Below are positions 9,489-20,671 of a stretch of 64,000 nucleotides of DNA, one piece after another. The first letter of the stretch is position 1; each line of letters begins with the position of its first letter. The position numbers and the translations under genes were made by a program. The stretch comes from an uncultured Neomegalonema sp. (lineage in GTDB: Bacteria; Pseudomonadota; Alphaproteobacteria; Rhodobacterales; Rhodobacteraceae): contig CALDSD010000100.1 in the NCBI GenBank assembly GCA_937911325.1, positions 44,963-108,962 of the forward strand, written 5' to 3'. The notes under the pieces were generated by a model. The model ran no database searches. It was not told where the DNA came from and was given only the letters and a program-made list of their open reading frames with translations.

Positions 9489-10455
9489 GTTCTGGTCCAA
9501 CTCGCCCAGGCGCCCCGGCCTGGCGGCGATCGCCCTGACGCCGCTCAGCTGGATCTACGCAATGATGGGTCGCATCCGCCGCGCCCGGGCGACCCCTTTG
9601 CGCCCCCGAGCGCCGGTGATCTGCGTTGGAAACATCGTGGCGGGCGGCGCCGGCAAGACGCCGACAGCCTTGGCGATCGCGGAACGGGCCAAGGCGCGGG
9701 GACGCGCGCCCCACTTCCTGAGCCGTGGATACGGGGGCAAGATCAAAGGCCCGCACCCGGTCGATCCCGGCAAGGACAGCTCCGAGGAGGTCGGCGACGA
9801 ACCCCTGTTGCTGGCTGCGCATCATCCGACCTGGGTGGGCAAGGACCGCAAAGCGACGGCGGCGGCCGCCGTTCAGGCCGGCGCGGATCTGCTGATCATG
9901 GATGATGGTTTTCAGAACCCTGACATCGAGCAGGATCTGGCTTTCGTCGTGATCGACGCCGCATTTGGCCACGGCAACGGACGCGTGATCCCGGCAGGGC
10001 CGTTGCGCGAACCGATCATGTCGGCCTTTGGCCGCGCGGATGCGGCGATCCTGATCGGCAACGGCAATCCGTTTGTTCCCCGCGGCGTTCCCGTCCTGCG
10101 CGCGCGCCTAACGCCCCGCTTCACCGGCATGTCCTTCGCTGGTCTGCGGGTCGTCGCTTTCGCCGGCATCGGACGACCCGAGAAGTTCTTCGACACGCTG
10201 CGCGCCATGGGCGCACAGGTTGTGGACGCCGTGCCGTTTCCCGACCATCACAAGTTCTCCAGCGCGATCCTGACCCGCCTCGAGCAGCGCGCCTATGCAA
10301 ACGATGCGACGCTGGTGACGACGGAAAAGGACGCCGTTCGGCTGCCCACCTGGTGTCGCGGGCGGGCCGTGACCGTCCCGGTCACGCTCGGGTTCGAAGA
10401 TCCGGAAGAACTGGACCTCATGCTCGATACGCTGCTGCGGCCGACGCGGCGCTGA
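9475..10455 (+). CDS. lpxK: Tetraacyldisaccharide 4'-kinase
   Basis: 326 residues, normal length. LpxK phosphorylates the 4' position of the lipid A disaccharide at the cytoplasmic face of the inner membrane. The P-loop region reads VGNIVAGGAGKTPT, followed by LSRGYGG and the DDGFQNP motif, and TTEKDAVRLP near the C-terminus. It closes the lipid A block. The N-terminal helix expected for membrane attachment is present (about residues 12-27). Confidence 0.96.
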   Translation: MKPPRFWSNSPRRPGLAAIALTPLSWIYAMMGRIRRARATPLRPRAPVICVGNIVAGGAGKTPTALAIAERAKARGRAPHFLSRGYGGKIKGPHPVDPGKDSSEEVGDEPLLLAAHHPTWVGKDRKATAAAAVQAGADLLIMDDGFQNPDIEQDLAFVVIDAAFGHGNGRVIPAGPLREPIMSAFGRADAAILIGNGNPFVPRGVPVLRARLTPRFTGMSFAGLRVVAFAGIGRPEKFFDTLRAMGAQVVDAVPFPDHHKFSSAILTRLEQRAYANDATLVTTEKDAVRLPTWCRGRAVTVPVTLGFEDPEELDLMLDTLLRPTRR

Positions 10456-10567
10456 AACTGTCTTAAATTCAGAAACATTCCGTCTCACGCCGGCGCGATT
10501 GTCGGGGCGTGGCGGCGGCCCCATTTTGCCAGTCAACTTGAAACACACGCGAAATGCGAGGTTCCCC

Positions 10568-11539
10568 ATGACCACGACGACGTCACCTATCCAAGGCCTT
10601 CACCACGTCACCGCGATCTCGACCAGCGCGCAGGGCAATGTCGACTTCTACGCGGGCGTCCTGGGCCTGCGGTTTGTCAAGAAGACCGTGAATTTCGACG
10701 ACCCCGGCACCTACCATCTGTATTTCGGCGACGAGCTTGGCCGCCCCGGCAGCGCGATCACGTTCTTCCCGTGGGAGAACGCGTATCGCGGGCAGGTGGG
10801 AACCGGTCAGGTCTCGATCACGCACTATTCGGTGCCGGAGGGCAGCCTCGCTTTCTGGAGAGAGCGTCTTTCGTCGAATGGCGCGCGCTTGATCGCTGAA
10901 GAGGCGATTTTCGGGGAAGACCGTTTGGTCGCCGCAGATCCGGACGGCTTGCTGATCGCTCTGGTCGCAACAGCGGATGATGAGCGCGAAGCTTGGACCA
11001 CAAATGAGATCGCCGCCGATGTCGCGATCCGTGGCTTTCACGGGGCGACGCTGTCTTTGCGCGACGGCGAGGGCGTGGCCAAGATCCTCACGGAACTGTT
11101 CGGCTATGAAAAGCTCGCTGAAGAAACGGCGCGCGTCGGCGTGGTGATCCGTTTCGCGGTCCCGAACGGCAACGCGGCCCGCTTCATTGATCTGCATGTC
11201 GGCGACGAGCTTCCCCAGGGCGTCGAAGGCGCTGGCACTGTGCACCACATCGCGTTTTCGGTGCCGGATAGAGCCGCCCAGAAACAGGTGCAGGAGATCA
11301 TCGCCAAGGCGGGCTTCCACGTGACGCCGCAGATCGACCGCGATTACTTCCACGCGATCTACTTCCGGACCCCGGGCGGCGTGCTGTTCGAGGTCGCGAC
11401 TGACGAGCCGGGCTTCACGCGGGACGAGGAGGCGCACCATCTCGGCGAGGGCCTGAAACTGCCAACCCAGCATGAGCCGCTGCGCAGCCGGATCGAACAG
11501 GTTCTGCCAAAGCTCACCCTTCCCGGAGCGGCAGCATGA
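10568..11539 (+). CDS. VOC-family ring-cleaving dioxygenase (MhqO-like)
   Basis: 323 residues made of two glyoxalase/VOC modules (about 8-150 and 155-300). Each begins with the fold's GLHHVTAIS or GFHGATLSL strand; metal ligands are suggested by HHVTA, TGQVSITHY and TVHHIAFSV, and the closing acidic residue by GVLFEVATDEPGF. Such proteins cleave hydroquinones or act in quinone resistance. ATG 10568 has only a weak upstream site, but the protein start matches relatives better than the upstream GTG at 10499. Its stop overlaps the esterase start, the same pair order as mhqO/mhqD-type loci. Confidence 0.85.
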   Translation: MTTTTSPIQGLHHVTAISTSAQGNVDFYAGVLGLRFVKKTVNFDDPGTYHLYFGDELGRPGSAITFFPWENAYRGQVGTGQVSITHYSVPEGSLAFWRERLSSNGARLIAEEAIFGEDRLVAADPDGLLIALVATADDEREAWTTNEIAADVAIRGFHGATLSLRDGEGVAKILTELFGYEKLAEETARVGVVIRFAVPNGNAARFIDLHVGDELPQGVEGAGTVHHIAFSVPDRAAQKQVQEIIAKAGFHVTPQIDRDYFHAIYFRTPGGVLFEVATDEPGFTRDEEAHHLGEGLKLPTQHEPLRSRIEQVLPKLTLPGAAA

Positions 11540-12162
11540 CCGAAGCTCTGATGATCGACGGCGGGTACGAGCACGTTTTCGAACCCGCCAGAGGCGACGA
11601 TCCCCGCACGTTGGTGCTGTTGCACGGCACCGGCGGCGACGAACGCGCCTTTATGCAGCTGGGCCGCATGGTCGCGCCTGAAGCGGCGCGTCTGTCGCTC
11701 CGCGGGGATGTCGACGAGCACGGCATGGCCCGCTTCTTCCGGCGGTTGCGCGAGGGCGTCTACGACATGGACGACCTCGCGCGCGCGACCGAGAAGCTCG
11801 ACCGGTTTCTGGAGGAGGCGTTGCCAGCGCTGGGCCGCGATCCGGCTCACGCGATCGGGCTGGGTTACTCGAACGGCGCGAACATGCTGGCGAACCTGCT
11901 CTTTGAGCGGCCGAACCGGTTGCGGCGGATGGCGTTGTTTCATCCGCTGATCCCCTGGGACGCGCCCGACGACCCGGACATCGCCCACGCGAAGGTGTTG
12001 ATCACCGCCGGCGAGCGCGACCCGATCTGCCCGCCCGATCTCACCCGCCGGTTCGACGCCCAGCTCCGGGCGGCGGGCGCTGACGTCGAGCTGCTTTGGC
12101 ATGAAGGCGGACATGAGCTGCGCGAAGACGAGATCCGCGCCGCGCGCGTCTTCGCCAGTTGA
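11536..12162 (+). CDS. Alpha/beta hydrolase, carboxylesterase/phospholipase type (MhqD-like)
   Basis: 208-residue compact alpha/beta hydrolase. LLHGTGGDE near residue 30 gives the oxyanion loop, GLGYSNGAN the nucleophile elbow (G-x-S-x-G), PICPPD the acid region and GGHELREDE the catalytic histidine. Start ATGA overlaps the dioxygenase stop. In quinone-response operons a similar esterase accompanies the ring-cleaving dioxygenase, so a joint detoxification role is a reasonable inference. Confidence 0.85.
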   Translation: MTEALMIDGGYEHVFEPARGDDPRTLVLLHGTGGDERAFMQLGRMVAPEAARLSLRGDVDEHGMARFFRRLREGVYDMDDLARATEKLDRFLEEALPALGRDPAHAIGLGYSNGANMLANLLFERPNRLRRMALFHPLIPWDAPDDPDIAHAKVLITAGERDPICPPDLTRRFDAQLRAAGADVELLWHEGGHELREDEIRAARVFAS

Positions 12163-12178
12163 GCCGCGACAAAGACAC

Positions 12179-12214
12179 AGACGAGCCCCCGCATGCAACC
12201 GCAGGGGCTCGTCT
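12179..12214. terminator. Perfect 11-bp inverted repeat between converging genes
   Basis: Arms AGACGAGCCCC (12179-12189) and GGGGCTCGTCT (12204-12214) pair perfectly around a 14-base loop. The site lies between the esterase stop and the adhP stop, so it could stop transcription from both sides. There is no clear T-run, so intrinsic termination strength is uncertain. Confidence 0.6.
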
Positions 12215-12231
12215 CGCGCCAAAGCCGCCGC

Positions 12232-13254
12232 CTAGACCGACATCACGATCCGGCCGTCGATCTGACCAGCAAGCAGTCGGTCGAAGATCGAATTGATGTT
12301 GTCGAGCCGATCGACCGAGTAATGCGTCGCAACTTTGCCCTCGCCGGCGAAGGCGAGCGCTTCTGCGAGATCAGCCCGTGTTCCGACGATCGACCCCCGA
12401 ACTGTCTTGCGGTTGAGCACCACGTCAAAGATCGGCAATGGAAACTCGCCGGGCGGCAATCCGACGAGGCTCATCGTGCCGCCCGGCGCCAACATTCCCA
12501 CCGCCTGGTCGAACGCCTTTGTGGAAACCGCGGTGACAAGGACCGCCTCGGCGCCGCCGCCGGCCTGCACTTCAGCGACCGGATCCACCTCTGCGGCGTT
12601 GACGACCTGATCCGCCCCCATTTGACGCGCCAGCGCCAACTTGTCGGCGGCGATGTCGACCCCGATCACGTGCAATCCCATCGCCTTTGCGTATTGAACG
12701 GCGAGATGGCCCAGACCGCCGATGCCGGAGATGACCACCGTATCTCCGGGCCGCGCATCGGTTTCCTTCAAACCTTTGTAGACTGTGACGCCAGCGCACA
12801 GGATCGGCGCCGCCGGCGCGAAATCGAGCGCGCAGGGAAGAAGGCCGACATAGTTGGGATCGGCGTCGACAAACTCGGCGAAACCGCCGTTCACGGTATA
12901 ACCCGTATAGGCCGGGTCGTTCCGACAAAGCGTCTCCCACCCGGTGACGCAATGCCGACAGCGCCCGCATGCCGTGTGCAGCCAGGGCACGCCGACGCGA
13001 TCGCCCTCTTTGACCGCTGTCACTCCGGCGCCCACCTCGGCGACAATCCCGACGCCTTCGTGACCCGGAATGAAAGGCGGGGTCGGTTTCACCGGCCAAT
13101 CGCCATGGGCGGCATGCAGGTCCGTGTGACACACGCCGGACGCCTCGATCTTGACGATGATCCGTCCAGGGCTGACCTCCGGCTTCACCACCTCCTCGAC
13201 TGACAACGGCTGCTTAAACGCTTTGACGACCGCAGCTTTCATCGTTTGGGGCAT
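12232..13254 (-). CDS. adhP: Zinc-dependent alcohol dehydrogenase
   Basis: 340-residue medium-chain alcohol dehydrogenase. Catalytic zinc ligands are in CHTDLHAAHGDW (Cys) and GHEGVG (His); the structural zinc site is CGRCRHCVTGWETLC, and ISGIGGLGHLAVQYA is the NAD-binding GxGxxG. High similarity in style to AdhP ethanol-active enzymes. ATG 13254 has AGGAGG 6 bases upstream. Single gene, own promoter presumably in 13267-13400. Confidence 0.94.
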   Translation of the reverse strand: MPQTMKAAVVKAFKQPLSVEEVVKPEVSPGRIIVKIEASGVCHTDLHAAHGDWPVKPTPPFIPGHEGVGIVAEVGAGVTAVKEGDRVGVPWLHTACGRCRHCVTGWETLCRNDPAYTGYTVNGGFAEFVDADPNYVGLLPCALDFAPAAPILCAGVTVYKGLKETDARPGDTVVISGIGGLGHLAVQYAKAMGLHVIGVDIAADKLALARQMGADQVVNAAEVDPVAEVQAGGGAEAVLVTAVSTKAFDQAVGMLAPGGTMSLVGLPPGEFPLPIFDVVLNRKTVRGSIVGTRADLAEALAFAGEGKVATHYSVDRLDNINSIFDRLLAGQIDGRIVMSV

Positions 13255-13400
13255 AAGATCCCTCCTGAACTCAGATCACGTTGTTCCAGCTTAACTGAGC
13301 ACAGACGGCGGACAGGTTCTTGATCCACGCCAAACTGCAGCAAGGACAACCCTATGCAGGCGAGAAAAGCGTGACCGGGCGCACAGGCGTCACGGCCGCA

Positions 13401-14636
<1,236 letters not shown>

Positions 14637-14693
14637 TCATAAGGGGACGTGGCGTGCATTTCGAGCGTCGCCGTAGAAATTCTCGAGGCGAAA

Positions 14694-15101
14694 GTGACCA
14701 AACTGGACAACGGCGAGCCCTCCCTAATCGATCACGGGCGCGAGACGCGTCGCGCCGTGCTCGGCCCGGATCATGTGGACCGAGCGGCCGCGGCGACGAC
14801 GCCGTTCGACGCCCCCTTCCAGGACTTCATTACGCAAGGCGCCTGGGGGTCGGTTTGGGCGCGCCCGGACATTTCGCGGCGCGAACGCTCGATGATCACG
14901 ATCGCGGTGTTGGCGGCGCTTGGGCATCATGAGGAGCTGGCCATGCATATCCGCGCCAGCCGCAACACCGGCGCGAGCGTCGAAGACATTCGCGAGGCTC
15001 TGTTGCACGTCGCTATTTACGCGGGTGTTCCCGCCGCCAACTCAGCAATCAAGATCGCGAAAGAGGCGTTGGCCGAAATGGACGGCGATCAGCGGGCATG
15101 A
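14694..15101 (+). CDS. pcaC: 4-carboxymuconolactone decarboxylase
   Basis: 135 residues; converts 4-carboxymuconolactone to the enol-lactone in the beta-ketoadipate pathway. Conserved block RRAVLGPDHVDRA at the N-terminus, GAWGSVWARP.ISRRERSMITIA in the middle, then the HEELAMHIRA segment. GTG 14694 is preferred to GTG 14649: GAGG lies 7 bases upstream and length then matches the family. Overlaps pcaH by 4 bases. Confidence 0.93.
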   Translation: MTKLDNGEPSLIDHGRETRRAVLGPDHVDRAAAATTPFDAPFQDFITQGAWGSVWARPDISRRERSMITIAVLAALGHHEELAMHIRASRNTGASVEDIREALLHVAIYAGVPAANSAIKIAKEALAEMDGDQRA

Positions 15102-15832
15102 GCGACCGACCCTTCATACCTCGCGACCGCGACTGGCATCCGCCATCGCTTCATCCGCCGTATCGGAGCACGGTAAAACGCGCGCCGGCGGCGAGACCCT
15201 TGGCGATCGCGCCTGGCCGCGCCGAGTTGAGCGGCCCTGTCTTCGCAGCCGAAACGCTCCACCCGCTCGATCACGATCTGATCGCAAACTACGCGGCGGC
15301 TCTGGGCGTTGAAGCGAAACCGATCGGAGAGCGTCTCATCGTTCACGGGCGGGTCCTCGACGAAAACGCCCGGCCCATCCCCGATTGCCTGATCGAGATC
15401 TGGCAAGCCAACGCCGGGGGCCGCTATCGCCACGTCAACGACAGCTATCTCGCCCCGTTGGATCCTGCCTTTGGCGGCTGCGGACGCTGCATCACCGACG
15501 GACAAGGACGCTACGCGTTCCGAACGATCAAACCAGGTCCCTATCCCTGGCCGAACGGCGACAACGAATGGCGTCCGGCGCATATCCATCTGTCGATCTT
15601 TGGTCACGCCCTTTCCCAGCGGCTGGTCACACAGCTTTACTTTGAAGGGGATCCGCTGATCGCGCTGTGCCCGATCGTCAACGCCATCCCCGACCAGGCC
15701 GCAGTCGATCAACTGGTGGCGCGTCTCGACATGGCCAAGCAAGCGCCTTTCGACGCTTTGGCGTATCGGTTCGACATCGTCTTGCGCGGACGCCGGCAGA
15801 CATACTTTGAGAACAAACGGGAGGGCGGATGA
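15098..15832 (+). CDS. pcaH: Protocatechuate 3,4-dioxygenase beta subunit
   Basis: 244 residues; the iron-bearing subunit of intradiol protocatechuate 3,4-dioxygenase. Iron ligands are identifiable as the tyrosine in NAGGRYRH, the tyrosine in KPGPYPWP and the two histidines in RPAHIHLSIFG. Overlaps pcaC before and pcaG after by 4 bases each, a coupled pcaCHG unit. Confidence 0.96.
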   Translation: MSDRPFIPRDRDWHPPSLHPPYRSTVKRAPAARPLAIAPGRAELSGPVFAAETLHPLDHDLIANYAAALGVEAKPIGERLIVHGRVLDENARPIPDCLIEIWQANAGGRYRHVNDSYLAPLDPAFGGCGRCITDGQGRYAFRTIKPGPYPWPNGDNEWRPAHIHLSIFGHALSQRLVTQLYFEGDPLIALCPIVNAIPDQAAVDQLVARLDMAKQAPFDALAYRFDIVLRGRRQTYFENKREGG

Positions 15833-16362
15833 TCGAAGGTCCCAGCAATCTCGCGTCCACGCTGAAGGAGACGCCCAGTCAGACCGCTGGCCCTTATGTC
15901 CATATCGGTCTCACGCCCACGGTTGCAGACGTGGCCATGCGCGTGGCGGACGCGTTGGACGTTTTGAACGGCGCTGGAGAGCGCATGAACCTGGAAGGCG
16001 TCGTCTATGACGGAGCTGGCGCGCCGGTCACCGACGCGCTGCTGGAGATGTACCAGCTCGATGCGGACGGGGCGCCGCTCTGGGGGCGGGCGGCCGCCGA
16101 TTTCGAGACGGGTCTCTTTCGCTTTCAGACCGTGCGGCCGGCGGACCCGTTCGTCTCCCTCCTGATCTTCGCGCGCGGGGTCAACATTCACCTGCATACC
16201 CGCGCCTACCTGCAGACCGACGCTCTCGAGGCCGACCCGGTCCTCTCGCAAATGTCGGAAGACCGCCGATCGACCTTGATCGCCCAACCGGTCGACGCGA
16301 ACCGCTTTCGCTTCGACATTCATCTTCAGGGGCCAAAGGAAACCATCTTCTTCGACGTATGA
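15829..16362 (+). CDS. pcaG: Protocatechuate 3,4-dioxygenase alpha subunit
   Basis: 177 residues; structural partner of PcaH. Starts with TPSQTAGPYVHIGL, typical of the alpha subunit, then repeats the intradiol fold without the full iron-ligand set (the RPADPFVSLLIFARG.NIHLHTR stretch replaces RPAHIH). pcaBDIJF and the pcaQ regulator are not in this window. Confidence 0.95.
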   Translation: MIEGPSNLASTLKETPSQTAGPYVHIGLTPTVADVAMRVADALDVLNGAGERMNLEGVVYDGAGAPVTDALLEMYQLDADGAPLWGRAAADFETGLFRFQTVRPADPFVSLLIFARGVNIHLHTRAYLQTDALEADPVLSQMSEDRRSTLIAQPVDANRFRFDIHLQGPKETIFFDV

Positions 16363-16438
16363 CAGAGGCTCGGACGCGACGAGATGAAGCTGTTCGCGCG
16401 GCTTGTGCGCTCCGGTTCGGCTGGTTACCGCTGAGGCG

Positions 16439-17206
16439 ATGCGGATCTTCAGATACCTCCTGAGCGCGCTAAGCGCCTTGATGTTCGCGACCTTGCCGGC
16501 CACGGGAAAGGCGTCCGAAACGCGTATTGCGGTCGCCGCGAACTTCGCCGCTGCGGCCGAGGAGATCATCACTGCGTTCGAAGCAAAGACGGGGGCCGAG
16601 GTTCGCATGAGCGTCGGCGCCACCGGGCAACTCTACGCGCAAATCCTGCAAGCGGCCCCGTTCGACGTGTTTCTGGCGGCGGATCAGAACCGGCCGGATT
16701 TGCTGGTCGCGGAAGGATTGGCGCGCCGCGAGCACAAGATCACCTACGCGATCGGACGCCTTGTCCTTTACAGCGCGGATCCCGAGGTCGAACCCGGCCC
16801 AGACCTTCTGAAACGCAGTGAATTTGCGCGCCTTGCGATCGCCAATCCGGCCACGGCGCCATACGGAGCCGCCGCGATTTCTACGTTGCAGCGCCTGGGG
16901 CTAAAGCAGGCTTTGGAGCCGAAAATAGTCACGGGAACCAGCGTTTCGCAAACGTTTCAGTTCGTCGCGAGCACGTCTGCGGAGCTTGGCTTTGTCGCCC
17001 TCGCCCAAGTTTTGGACGCCTCGCCGGCGCAACGCTGGCTCGTGCCTGACACACTGCATGCGCCGATCGCTCAAGACGCTGTTCTATTGCAGGCGGGCGA
17101 AGGCAATCCGACCGCAGTCGCTTTATTCGAGTTTCTGCAAAGCGCCGAGGCCCGCGACATTATCAATCGCTTCGGCTATGCCTCTTCGCAACCCGTTGCA
17201 AACTGA
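16439..17206 (+). CDS. modA: Molybdate ABC transporter substrate-binding protein
   Basis: 255 residues with an export signal (hydrophobic stretch about 6-20, then ATGKASE). Periplasmic molybdate binder: VAANFAAAAEEI near the N-terminus, GATGQLYAQI, and PFDVFLAADQNRPD are ModA hallmarks, as is the NPATAPYG segment. ATG 16439 has GAGG three bases upstream of the start; the GTG-type start at 16403 is unlikely because it precedes the signal. First gene of modABC. Confidence 0.95.
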   Translation: MRIFRYLLSALSALMFATLPATGKASETRIAVAANFAAAAEEIITAFEAKTGAEVRMSVGATGQLYAQILQAAPFDVFLAADQNRPDLLVAEGLARREHKITYAIGRLVLYSADPEVEPGPDLLKRSEFARLAIANPATAPYGAAAISTLQRLGLKQALEPKIVTGTSVSQTFQFVASTSAELGFVALAQVLDASPAQRWLVPDTLHAPIAQDAVLLQAGEGNPTAVALFEFLQSAEARDIINRFGYASSQPVAN

Positions 17207-17215
17207 CGAGGCCGA

Positions 17216-17896
17216 ATGGATCTCGCGGAACTCTGGTCTCCGATCGCCCTGACGCTGCAGCTCGCGGCGGTGACGACTGTTCTCCTTCTCGTCGTCAGCG
17301 CGCCAATTGCGTGGTGGCTCGCCAGATCCGAGGCTTGGTGGAAAGAGGCCGTCGCTGCGATCGTGGCCATGCCGCTCGTGTTGCCGCCGACCGTGTTGGG
17401 GTTCTATCTGCTGCTTGCGCTAGGACCCGACGGCCCCGGAGGCGCCATCGCCGGGCTCTTTGGCGGACGCACCCTGGCCTTCACCTTCGAAGGGCTGGTC
17501 ATCGGCTCGGTGATTTATTCCCTGCCCTTCGTCGTTCAGCCCATTCGCAATTCGTTTGAAGCGATCGGCGATCGCCCGTTGGAAGTCGCCGCGACGCTGC
17601 GGGCCTCTCCTTGGGACACGTTTTGGAACGTGGCGATCCCGCTCGCGCGGCCAGGCTTTCTCACAGGCGCGGTCTTGGGGTTCGCCCATACGATCGGCGA
17701 GTTTGGCGTCATCCTGATGATCGGCGGTTCGATCCCCGGAGAGACCAAGGTCCTCTCGATCGCAATCTACGACTATGTCGAGACCTTGCGATGGCAAGAG
17801 GCGCATATCCTCTCCGCCGGGATGGTCGTCTTCGCATTTCTGGTCATTCTGACGACCGCTCTGATCGATCGTCGCAGTCGGAGCCGTCGTCGATGA
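17216..17896 (+). CDS. modB: Molybdate ABC transporter permease
   Basis: 226 residues, about five membrane helices. The permease loop that docks to ModC reads [25 protein letters not shown], and [21 protein letters not shown] matches the ModB signature. Begins 9 bases after modA and its TGA overlaps the modC ATG. Confidence 0.95.
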   Translation: MDLAELWSPIALTLQLAAVTTVLLLVVSAPIAWWLARSEAWWKEAVAAIVAMPLVLPPTVLGFYLLLALGPDGPGGAIAGLFGGRTLAFTFEGLVIGSVIYSLPFVVQPIRNSFEAIGDRPLEVAATLRASPWDTFWNVAIPLARPGFLTGAVLGFAHTIGEFGVILMIGGSIPGETKVLSIAIYDYVETLRWQEAHILSAGMVVFAFLVILTTALIDRRSRSRRR

Positions 17897-19086
17897 GCGT
17901 CGGCGAGATTTCCGCGGAGCTCTCCGGTCGGCGCGGGGCCTTTGAACTCGATGTCGCGTTCACGACCCCGATGCGCGGCGTCACCGCGCTGTTCGGGCCT
18001 TCCGGATGCGGCAAAACCACAGTTCTTCGATGCATTGCGGGGCTCGACCCCCTCAGAGGCCGCTTGCAGGTTGGAGAAACAGTCTGGCAAGACACCGCTC
18101 GTGGGATCTTTCAGCAGCCCCACACGCGCGAGATTGGTTACGTCTTTCAGGAAGCAAGCCTGTTCGATCATCTCTCCGTCGGCGACAACTTGATGTTTGG
18201 GCGGCGACGGGCTGAAAAACGGAACGGTCGCAGCAAAACCGAGAGCCTTTCCAGCGACGAGGTGATCGATCTGTTGGGCTTGGAGCCCCTTCTGGATCGG
18301 GACCCCTACGGCCTCTCCGGCGGGGAGCGACAGCGCGTCGCTGTTGGCCGCGCCCTTCTGTCTTACCCGAAAGTCCTGCTCATGGACGAGCCGCTGTCCG
18401 CGCTCGACCGCAGAGCGAAGGAGGAAATCCTACCGTATTTCGATGCGCTGCATCAGCGGCTCGATATCCCAATTCTATATGTGAGCCATGACCCGACCGA
18501 GGTCGCGCGGCTCGCCGATCAGATCGTCCTCATGGGGAATGGGCGCATCATCGCGACAGGGCCGGTCAGCGAGGTCTTCGAACGGCTGGATCTCGGTCCG
18601 GCGACGGGCCGCTTCGAAGCCGGCGCAGTCGTGTCAGCCCGGGTCCGAGAACATATGGCGGAGGACAGTCTCACTCGGCTGTGCATCCTCGCCGACACTT
18701 CGGACGGATTGAGAGAGACGGGACAATTCCTCTCGCTTCCCTCGGTCAACGCGGCTGTGGGCGAGGACCTGCGTCTGCGGATCCGAGCGCGCGACGTCGC
18801 ATTGGCCACCAGACGGCCCGAGGGGCTGAGCATCCGCAACGTGCTCTCCGGTCATCTGACGGAGATTGTCGAAGACCCTGGAACAGCCTTCGCGGAAACG
18901 CTTGTGGATATCGGCGGGGCGCGTTTGCGCGCCAGGATCACCCGCGCCGCCGTTCGGGAGCTCAGATTACAAACGGGAGATCCTGTCTTCGCGCTGGTCA
19001 AGACGATATCTTTCGACGGTCGCGCCATCGGGGCCGGCGGCGGCCTCGAACCGGCCGCATGGCGAACGCGAGGACCCAATGAGTAG
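17893..19086 (+). CDS. modC: Molybdate ABC transporter ATP-binding protein
   Basis: 397 residues. ABC domain: Walker [10 protein letters not shown], signature [16 protein letters not shown], Walker [13 protein letters not shown] and the H-loop [11 protein letters not shown]. The C-terminal ~130 residues form the TOBE/Mop molybdate-sensing region, somewhat longer than usual. ATG 17893 overlaps modB (ATGA); earlier in-frame starts lie inside modB. Overlaps the UPF0178 gene by 8 bases. Confidence 0.95.
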   Translation: MSVGEISAELSGRRGAFELDVAFTTPMRGVTALFGPSGCGKTTVLRCIAGLDPLRGRLQVGETVWQDTARGIFQQPHTREIGYVFQEASLFDHLSVGDNLMFGRRRAEKRNGRSKTESLSSDEVIDLLGLEPLLDRDPYGLSGGERQRVAVGRALLSYPKVLLMDEPLSALDRRAKEEILPYFDALHQRLDIPILYVSHDPTEVARLADQIVLMGNGRIIATGPVSEVFERLDLGPATGRFEAGAVVSARVREHMAEDSLTRLCILADTSDGLRETGQFLSLPSVNAAVGEDLRLRIRARDVALATRRPEGLSIRNVLSGHLTEIVEDPGTAFAETLVDIGGARLRARITRAAVRELRLQTGDPVFALVKTISFDGRAIGAGGGLEPAAWRTRGPNE

Positions 19087-19552
19087 CAAGATCTACGTCG
19101 ACGCCGACGCCTGCCCGGTCAAGTCCGAGACGGTGCAGGTCGCTGAACGCCACGCGCAGACCGTCCTCATCGTGTCAAACGGTGGAATACGACCGAACCC
19201 GCATCCTTTGGTGCAAACCATCGTGGTCGATGATGGACCTGACGCCGCTGACAAGTGGATCGCGGAGCGAATTGGCGCTGGCGACATTTGCGTCACCGGG
19301 GATATCCCGCTGGCGGCGAAGTGTTTAGAGGCCGGCGCGCGCGCGCTGCGCCATAACGGCGAAGCGTTCACGCAGGCGAATATCGGACAACAGCTTGCGA
19401 TGCGCGACCTCATGGCGGATCTCCGCGCCGCCGACCCGCTGGGTCAGGGCGGCGGCGGACGGCCTTTCTCCAAAGCCGATCGGTCGCGTTTCAAGGAGGC
19501 GTTGGAGCGCATGATCCGTCCGGGCTCAAGACGGAACGCCTCGCCAGACTGA
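19079..19552 (+). CDS. UPF0178 (YaiI/YqxD) family protein
   Basis: 157 residues of the DUF188/UPF0178 family, likely a PIN-like nuclease fold. YVDADACPVK at the start, then VVDDGPDAADKWIAE, ITGDIPLAA-like CVTGDIPLAAKCLE and an RF-rich C-terminus. The molecular function is unproven. It overlaps modC by 8 bases but has no known link to molybdate, so the overlap may only reflect compact packing. Confidence 0.9.
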   Translation: MSSKIYVDADACPVKSETVQVAERHAQTVLIVSNGGIRPNPHPLVQTIVVDDGPDAADKWIAERIGAGDICVTGDIPLAAKCLEAGARALRHNGEAFTQANIGQQLAMRDLMADLRAADPLGQGGGGRPFSKADRSRFKEALERMIRPGSRRNASPD

Positions 19553-19780
19553 CTGGGTCTGCGCGTCGCTAAACTCTGGACAAATCTCGCGTTTTTCTCA
19601 TTATGAGACCCACGGGGACCTGGTGGGGGATCCGATCGCGACCGGGTTGGCAAGCGCATCGACGTTGGAGCGTCGCGCGAATGGCGACCCATAACGCCTT
19701 TGGCCCATCCTTTGCGGCGGTCCTTCCAGCCGTGCGGAGAGCACTATGCTCATCGCACCGGCGCTTAAGGAGGCCTAACG

Positions 19781-20671
19781 ATGCGCGCAACCAACTCATC
19801 CGGATTTCTTTCGGCCCGCACCCTGTTCCGGAGCGCGCTGTTTCTCATGGTTCTCGCCACAGCGAGCTGCGCGACCGGGCCACAACGTGGCGACGTCAGC
19901 GATCTCACGGTTGCAGATGGCCAGGTGGTCACGCCACGCAACATCAACGAAATCGATGCTGAGGAGATCTTGGGCTCCGACGCGGCGCAGGAACGCGCGC
20001 CGGAAGAGCTCGCCGCGCTGCGAGAGGCTTTTGACGACTACGTCGACGGGCTCAACCGGGGCGCGCGCGGATCGGAAATCGAAGAACTCCGCGCCGACTA
20101 CGCGGCGAAATTGCGCGAAGCCTTTGCGAAAGCTCAATTCGCGCGAAACGTCGTTGCGGTCCTGCCGCCGGAAGAGGGCGAGGATGTCGGCGGCGTCGAA
20201 GTGTCGAGCGGCGGGCAGTCGGTCCTGCTGGACGAACCTTATGACGCGGTCTCGCTGGATTTTGTCGGTTACGTGCTGCCGACCACGGCGCTTCCACAAG
20301 ACGTCGATGCGAACTTCCAGACGTCGCTCAACGCCGAGCCGATCTATGCGAACGAGTACAACGTCTACTTCGCCAGCGGATCCACCGCGCTGAATGGCGC
20401 CGCACGCGCCCTGGTTGATCAGATCGCGCTCGACATCGTCGAACGCAAGGCGACCGAGCTGGTTCTGGAAGGGTATTCGGATCCCAGCGGGCCGGCCGAT
20501 CTCAATCGGGTGATCTCGCAACGACGCGCCGAAGCGGTGCGTGACGCGCTCCTCGCACGTGACTTGCCGCCGCTCCTCGTCACACTTGAGGCGTTTGGCG
20601 AGGATCGAGTGGGCGAATACGATGCGTCGGAGTTCGAAACGGAACGGCGCGTCTTCGTACAAGTCCGCTGA
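19781..20671 (+). CDS. OmpA-domain envelope protein, probable lipoprotein
   Basis: 296 residues. The N-terminal hydrophobic segment ends in ATASCATG, an imperfect lipobox, so lipoprotein processing is likely but not certain. A middle region rich in Glu/Ala (about 65-120) may be coiled. The C-terminal ~100 residues carry an OmpA-like peptidoglycan-binding domain: NVYFASGSTALNG, LVLEGYSDPSGPADLN, SQRRAEAVRDAL. Probably anchors the outer membrane to the cell wall. Preceded by 228 bases without a gene and a GGAGG site upstream of ATG 19781. Confidence 0.85.
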   Translation: MRATNSSGFLSARTLFRSALFLMVLATASCATGPQRGDVSDLTVADGQVVTPRNINEIDAEEILGSDAAQERAPEELAALREAFDDYVDGLNRGARGSEIEELRADYAAKLREAFAKAQFARNVVAVLPPEEGEDVGGVEVSSGGQSVLLDEPYDAVSLDFVGYVLPTTALPQDVDANFQTSLNAEPIYANEYNVYFASGSTALNGAARALVDQIALDIVERKATELVLEGYSDPSGPADLNRVISQRRAEAVRDALLARDLPPLLVTLEAFGEDRVGEYDASEFETERRVFVQVR

